From positions 8,372 to 20,037 of the forward strand of contig DAAI01000022.1 of assembly GCA_001701105.1 (NCBI GenBank): a DNA stretch of 11,666 bases, given 5' to 3'. A model generated the notes under the pieces. That model saw only the letters and a program-made list of their open reading frames with translations, had not been told where the DNA came from and made no database searches. The position numbers and the translations under genes were made by a program. Of the stretch, positions 7,514 through 11,666 are shown piece after piece (the stretch's first letter is position 1; every line of letters starts with the position of its first letter). This DNA is from Bacteroidales bacterium GP1 (lineage in GTDB: Bacteria; Bacteroidota; Bacteroidia; Bacteroidales; Muribaculaceae).

Positions 7514-8185
7514 TCAACGGATAGGCCGGAGCACCTTCCCATTGCACTCACAAGCTATGCTTCCTTTCAGATGTTCCTCCATCTCAGCAGTAAGTACAAA
7601 CGCCTTTGGCACGATTGATTTACGCAATCGATTGAAGTATGGGTCCGTGGAATATACCCACTTAATATTCCGCACCCGCGATTCGGCACTGAATGCGCGG
7701 TGGATTTCAAAAATTCGCGTCCGCGCCACCAGCGTGAGACCCCGGTCACCATTGGTCCATTCAGTGAGGCATATGATGTGGAGTTTTTTATGATTATCGG
7801 AATCAAGCTGTTGCTTGCTACTTCGATGAGATATGTCCAGATGGCGCCCATACCGCTCATTGATCGCCTCCATAATTCGTCGGAAAGCCGGGCCATGAGC
7901 CGATGTATCCGGCACGCGCCGATACCAGATATAGTAATGAATCATCTCATGGATGATGACATCTTCTATTTCGTGCTCCGGAAGGTCGAAGCGGTCGGAA
8001 ATCCGCATATGGCACTCCCCTACTCCTCGAGGCGCATTGGAGGGATAGCGGGCCGGCCGGACAAATACTCCGATTGCCCGGGCGCCCCTCGACATCCGCA
8101 ACGGTAATTCCGGTAACATCCCTGAAAAACACATTTTATTGAATTCCCGGAATTTTCTCCTTACATACTCCAAATCAGCTCGCAT
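7514..8185 (-). CDS. SprT-like zinc metalloprotease domain protein
   Basis: The 223-residue protein has a SprT/Spartan-like fold. It shows the start block FREFNKMCFSGMLPELPLRM, then the zinc motif HEMIH (H79, E80, H83), and a third ligand H97 in SAHGPAFRRIMEAINERYG. Eukaryotic Spartan degrades DNA-protein crosslinks; the role of bacterial SprT proteins is poorly known. Two to four spaced CxxC-type cysteines would mark the zinc ribbon found in many SprT proteins. I see none here, and the C-terminal third is a different, unassigned domain. The start overlaps the end of the upstream deacylase gene by 11 nt and is preceded by a strong Shine-Dalgarno-like tract. The stop lies one base from the stop of the convergent MFS gene. 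It is probably the last gene of a four-gene minus-strand unit. Confidence 0.85.
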   Translation of the reverse strand: MRADLEYVRRKFREFNKMCFSGMLPELPLRMSRGARAIGVFVRPARYPSNAPRGVGECHMRISDRFDLPEHEIEDVIIHEMIHYYIWYRRVPDTSAHGPAFRRIMEAINERYGRHLDISHRSSKQQLDSDNHKKLHIICLTEWTNGDRGLTLVARTRIFEIHRAFSAESRVRNIKWVYSTDPYFNRLRKSIVPKAFVLTAEMEEHLKGSIACECNGKVLRPIR

Positions 8186-8681
8186 TCTCCTCCTCCCTTA
8201 CGGTCACTATGATGCCCGGCTTCGCACCGGTAGCCTTTATATAGTCCGACGGATGCATCTTGAGCTGCAATCCTCTTCTCCCTCCACTCACATAGATGTA
8301 CTCACGATCCGGAAATTCATCGCTTACTATAACCGGAGCCATATGGCATTTTATTCCTATGGCCGTGCAGCCACCCCGGATGTAACCTGTTAGAGGCTCA
8401 AGCTCTCTCAATGGCACCGGCTCAATCTTCTTATCGCCTACTGCCTTTGCCGCGAGTTTAAGGTTTACCTCTTTGTCGGCACTTACTACAAATATCACCG
8501 GACCCACACTTTTCCCGCGCATTACGATCGTCTTATACACAACTTCGGGATCCTCCCCTACCGATTCCGCCACATGGGTGGCCTCGAGATTATTCTCATC
8601 CACGGGATATTCCACCACCTCATAGCTAATCTTAGCAGCGTCGAGCAGTCGCATCGCGTTAGTCTTTTGTACTTTAGCCAT
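8175..8681 (-). CDS. YbaK/EbsC-type aminoacyl-tRNA deacylase (Cys-tRNA(Pro)/Cys-tRNA(Cys) family)
   Basis: The 168-residue protein belongs to the YbaK/ProX editing-domain family, which removes mischarged amino acids (Cys from tRNA-Pro in YbaK) to protect translation fidelity. The conserved catalytic lysine is K50 in VVYKTIVMRG. Other family blocks are FVVSADKEVNLKLAAKAVG (64-82), LTGYIRGGCTAIGIK (97-111), and SGGRRGLQLKMHPSDYI (132-148). The length is typical for a free-standing deacylase. It starts two bases after the Sel1-repeat gene stop and ends 11 nt inside the SprT-like gene, so all three are probably co-transcribed. The substrate could differ within the family (EbsC and ProX-like members deacylate other tRNAs), but the GYIRGGC block favours the YbaK subgroup. 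Confidence 0.93.
   Translation of the reverse strand: MAKVQKTNAMRLLDAAKISYEVVEYPVDENNLEATHVAESVGEDPEVVYKTIVMRGKSVGPVIFVVSADKEVNLKLAAKAVGDKKIEPVPLRELEPLTGYIRGGCTAIGIKCHMAPVIVSDEFPDREYIYVSGGRRGLQLKMHPSDYIKATGAKPGIIVTVREEENAS
8186..8197 (-). promoter_or_regulatory. Strong Shine-Dalgarno-like tract for the SprT-like gene
   Basis: Read on the minus strand, GGGAGGAGGAGA directly precedes the ATG at 8185. Its AGGAGG is 3 nt, and its GGGAGG 6 nt, from the start codon. The tract lies within the last codons of the upstream deacylase gene and encodes its Arg-Glu-Glu-Glu tail. It supports the choice of start and contrasts with the other genes here, which show no such site. Whether it drives initiation in a Bacteroidales host is inference. 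Confidence 0.55.
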
Positions 8682-8683
8682 CC

Positions 8684-9520
8684 TTATACATCTTTGCCGG
8701 CCTTGCGTTCCCTCGCTCTATGTGCGAGACGTTGCCATCTCTCCATTTCCCTTTTACAATATTCACGTTCTTTCTCCGGATAGCTTTCATCCTTATATCT
8801 TTCCTCATACATCCCGGCTATTGCATCTGCACCCTCGATAATACCCGTATCGAAGGCATCTTCATAATATTTGGTTCCAAGCCGGAACGATCGGTTGCAA
8901 CCTATCCCTTTGTCGAGAATATATCCCATCCGGAAGGCATATCCATGAGGATCCATCTCAGCGGCCGCAAGAGTCCATTCATATAATTTCTTCCTAATCT
9001 CCTCGGCAGGGGTAGCCGAATCCGTGTACTTGCTCCAATATATGTCGCTCAATTTTCCTGCTGCTTCTCTATTGTTCTTTCCGGTGGCCTCGAGATAGGG
9101 CAACGCCTTATCTATATTATTCCCTGATTCCAGATAATGATTGGCCAGCCAATTGTTCGCATCCTCTGCCCAAACGCTGGGGGTCTTTGCAGCAGCCTCC
9201 ATCCAGAGTATGGCATCCTCCTTGTCGGGCAGAAGCATCTTCCCGTCCTTATTAACCAGAATCAGGCCTTTATCGCACATCGTCCCCATTAGATATAACG
9301 CAATTCCCTCATTATGCACCGCTGCCCTGCGTGCATATTCCTCGGCCTTGTCATAATCCTGACCTCCTCTCCAGCCCGTGTAATAAAGCAACGCCATAAG
9401 GCCATCGCGTTCCGGACCATCAGGAGCCGTTTCCACCAGTTCGGTAGCCTCAGCCTGAGCATCCCAGTCCTCCGGATCTGCCATTATTTCCCAAAACCTC
9501 TCCGATAACCCTTGATGCAT
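8684..9520 (-). CDS. Sel1-like/TPR-repeat protein, function unknown
   Basis: The 278-residue protein is built of alpha-alpha repeats. Sel1-type units are seen around residues 40-70 (LMALLYYTGWRGGQDYDKAEEYARRAA), 73-112 (ALYLMGTMCDKG and then EDAILWMEAAA), 120-146 (ANNWLANHYLESGNNIDKALPYLE) and 196-225 (FRMGYILDKGIGCNRS then YYEDAF). Such repeats usually serve as protein-binding scaffolds. There is no signal peptide or membrane segment, so it is probably cytoplasmic. The C-terminus is strongly charged, rich in Arg, Lys and Glu. The start at 9520 lies 12 nt after the DUF262 gene stop; an internal ATG at 9484 (MADPEDWDAQ) is an alternative. Its partner, if any, could be the DUF262 protein encoded just upstream, but this is only inferred from position. 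Confidence 0.82.
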   Translation of the reverse strand: MHQGLSERFWEIMADPEDWDAQAEATELVETAPDGPERDGLMALLYYTGWRGGQDYDKAEEYARRAAVHNEGIALYLMGTMCDKGLILVNKDGKMLLPDKEDAILWMEAAAKTPSVWAEDANNWLANHYLESGNNIDKALPYLEATGKNNREAAGKLSDIYWSKYTDSATPAEEIRKKLYEWTLAAAEMDPHGYAFRMGYILDKGIGCNRSFRLGTKYYEDAFDTGIIEGADAIAGMYEERYKDESYPEKEREYCKREMERWQRLAHRARERKAGKDV

Positions 9521-9532
9521 CTCTAATCCATG

Positions 9533-11596
9533 TTATTGTGATATTATTTCTTCCATAAAGCAGATCATTTCGTGGGGCAATACGATTCTTTCCTCACGCT
9601 GATTCACCTTGATGGAATAATTGCCATCTTTTCCTGCCCACTCGACAAGATATGTATGGCCATTCTTTTCTAATTGGAATGCGTGTTCCAATTCTCCTTT
9701 GGAATCATAGAGCCGGTAATCCTTCTCATCCATTTTTTGATTGCGACACATATTTCTCAGATACACAAGTACCGGATCAAAGCAATGACTGTCTTTTGTT
9801 TTTCTCTGAGCCAGAATCACATGCCCATTTTGATTGAATATTCTTTTATTCCATGCCTCATCAAGAATAGCCGGATTCTTGATTATACATTGAATCCACG
9901 GAGCCGATGAATCTTTAAGCGATGTTGTCAAGGCTGTCAGGAATTCCTTAGCCGACATTCCGGCGTAAGAATCAATCCAGCAGTCGAGTAGTGCCTTTAT
10001 ATGAATTCCATATGCCTGATCCTCTTTTGTATGCTCCCGTAGATAGCGTTTGAAACTATTATCTCGGTCTTTATTATATTGGAAAAGCCGGTTATTATCT
10101 TCCCAACACGAAGGTGAGAATGCAAGCATGGCCGTGTAATAAGTCTGATTATCGTCCCTTATTGTGTTTAGTAATTGCAATAACTTGTCGCTGTAATCTT
10201 TAAAACTATTTAGATCATTACCCGACCAATTGAGAATGCAACGGATCTGGCCCCATAGATAAGGATGTTCCTCTGCTTTTGCTAAATATTTCTCCCAATC
10301 CTCCGAGTTATCGAGCACTAAAGCGGCCTTTAATTTTTCCTCTGCCAAGGATTGATTGTCGAGACGCTGATAGGTCTTATTTAGTGATTTCAGAAACTTC
10401 TTTACAATCTTATCATCAGTTTCTACATCCAGACGTTTCTTTTTAACAAAACTCACAAGATCAGCAGCCATTTGCTGTATGCTAAAAGTTGCCTCCCTTG
10501 AATACTGTATTTTGTCAATGCGCTGGTTATTATTATCATTCAGGAGAATATTACGTGTGGAGCGCACCCAGTCATCTAAATTCCCAAGCCATGCAGAATG
10601 GGCTGTTTTATCGAAACGCCACTCCTCTTTTCGGGGATGGAATGCCCGTAGGAAGAGCAACATTGAATAGAATGTTAGTTCCACATCGTTAGGCACTTTC
10701 ATTTCCAGGAAAGAATCGAAAACGGAACGTTCATCTTTCTCAATATGACTTATCTCAGGCAGCAAATATGATATTTCATAGCATATATCATTGGAATCCT
10801 TATAGATCAATAGATTGATATCATCCATCAAACGCTTGAAGTTTATCGTCGGAGTGCCGTCCGGAACGGTTTCATGGTTCTCATCGCTCCTTAACTCGAT
10901 CAGGGAGTCAATATATTCAAATAATAGATTGTCGATTTTAGCATCTTCCAGATTATATGCGGCTTCCGCCAATTTTTCCGGCAGATTCTCATACTCAAAC
11001 AATTGAAGCGCAATTAGACGCAGCAATAATTTCCGGAACTGATGTTCTGATAATTTTGCCGCCGCCAAGCAAACATTCTTACGTTCTTCGATAGGAATAG
11101 CATCGGAATGTTCAATTGTCCCTCTTGCATATTTATGCCAAAACAAATCATTCCATATACCGTCCATCAATGTGCGCCATCTCTCCTCATCTTCTTCCGA
11201 TGCTAGCGGTTTGCCGGCCTCATTCTTTTCACTCTGCTGAATCTGCAATTCTTCCTCAAGAGTGGATTTGAGTTTATCAAACTCTGAAAGCTGCTTTCCA
11301 CGAGCATTCATCTTGATGAAGAGTTCATTCGACAGCCCAAAATCGCCCAGGTTAAGAAGATTGAAAGTGATGTTTTCCAAATTCTTCCGGTAAGGTTCTG
11401 GATTCTGTTCCCAGTCATTGCCCATCTCATTATAAATAGAATCTATCATTACGAGCATTGAGAGTATTGTAGGATCATACTTCCATTCCCATTTGAACCA
11501 ATCTCGGCCTTTTATTATATCGGATGGAAGGATTTCTTCCTTCTCATCTTTGGTCCTATTCCTTTCTTTCTCCTTAGCTTCTTTCACAAATTGCAT
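9533..11596 (-). CDS. DUF262-family protein, apparently missing its N-terminal part (possible pseudogene)
   Basis: The 687-residue product from the first in-frame ATG matches the middle and C-terminal parts of large Bacteroidetes DUF262 proteins. The motifs FKWEWKYDPTILSMLVMID (34-52) and ELFIKMNARGKQLSEFDKLK (91-110) are characteristic. DUF262 is the N-terminal family of GmrS/GmrD and related nucleotide-dependent defence nucleases. The part expected first, with the DGQQR catalytic motif, is absent. Coding-like sequence (TSDEFCDELVQ) continues upstream of the ATG in frame, but a TAA at 11645-11647 closes the frame. No HNH nuclease domain (DUF1524) is visible, and the C-terminal several hundred residues are unassigned. 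Base composition is AT-rich compared with the urease genes. It could be a frameshifted pseudogene, a sequencing error, or a shortened but working protein; I favour disruption. Confidence 0.7.
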   Translation of the reverse strand: MQFVKEAKEKERNRTKDEKEEILPSDIIKGRDWFKWEWKYDPTILSMLVMIDSIYNEMGNDWEQNPEPYRKNLENITFNLLNLGDFGLSNELFIKMNARGKQLSEFDKLKSTLEEELQIQQSEKNEAGKPLASEEDEERWRTLMDGIWNDLFWHKYARGTIEHSDAIPIEERKNVCLAAAKLSEHQFRKLLLRLIALQLFEYENLPEKLAEAAYNLEDAKIDNLLFEYIDSLIELRSDENHETVPDGTPTINFKRLMDDINLLIYKDSNDICYEISYLLPEISHIEKDERSVFDSFLEMKVPNDVELTFYSMLLFLRAFHPRKEEWRFDKTAHSAWLGNLDDWVRSTRNILLNDNNNQRIDKIQYSREATFSIQQMAADLVSFVKKKRLDVETDDKIVKKFLKSLNKTYQRLDNQSLAEEKLKAALVLDNSEDWEKYLAKAEEHPYLWGQIRCILNWSGNDLNSFKDYSDKLLQLLNTIRDDNQTYYTAMLAFSPSCWEDNNRLFQYNKDRDNSFKRYLREHTKEDQAYGIHIKALLDCWIDSYAGMSAKEFLTALTTSLKDSSAPWIQCIIKNPAILDEAWNKRIFNQNGHVILAQRKTKDSHCFDPVLVYLRNMCRNQKMDEKDYRLYDSKGELEHAFQLEKNGHTYLVEWAGKDGNYSIKVNQREERIVLPHEMICFMEEIISQ

Positions 11597-11666
11597 GGCG
11601 TCATGCTGAACAAGCTCATCGCAGAATTCATCGGATGTATTTGATTATGCGCAGGGCAGGCAAAAT

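Noticed and set aside
7700..8107. 135-codon plus-strand open frame opposite the SprT-like gene
   Set aside because: The minus-strand frame has an intact HExxH metalloprotease motif and correct gene packing, while the plus-strand translation has no recognisable features.

Overview
The window looks like a Bacteroidales chromosome, possibly Muribaculaceae. The reasons are a urease cluster in the order ureB-C-E-F-G-D plus a urea channel, start codons that mostly lack a Shine-Dalgarno sequence, and an N-terminally incomplete DUF262 protein of a type common in gut Bacteroidetes. The family-level placement is inference. There are 12 protein genes, no RNA genes, no CRISPR array and no insertion sequence. 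No stretch of 300 bases lacks a gene.

Plus strand, 1-7512: a urea-use operon. It begins in ureB (5' end outside the window) and continues with ureC (catalytic subunit, complete active site), a strong hairpin terminator or attenuator, and the accessory genes ureE (nickel carrier), ureF, ureG (GTPase) and ureD, which load nickel into the apoenzyme. Two membrane transporters follow: an SLC14-type urea channel and an MFS permease of unknown substrate. The logic is urea entry, hydrolysis to ammonia and carbon dioxide, and nickel-centre assembly, all in one transcription unit. The ureC-ureE hairpin would make the accessory proteins less abundant than the structural subunits. No nickel transporter is visible.

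Minus strand, 11644 down to 7514: four tightly packed genes transcribed toward the urease operon. In order they are a DUF262-family protein, a Sel1/TPR-repeat protein, a YbaK/EbsC-type aminoacyl-tRNA deacylase and a SprT-like zinc metalloprotease domain protein. Gaps are 12 and 2 nt, followed by an 11-nt overlap. The last gene meets the MFS gene tail to tail, with one base between the stop codons.

The DUF262 gene is visibly more AT-rich than the urease region. Its reading frame is closed by a stop just upstream, before the part of the family that carries the catalytic DGQQR motif, so it is probably broken or truncated. No clearly new system is evident. The points most worth checking are the intra-operon terminator, the orphan MFS transporter inside the urease operon, and the damaged DUF262 gene.
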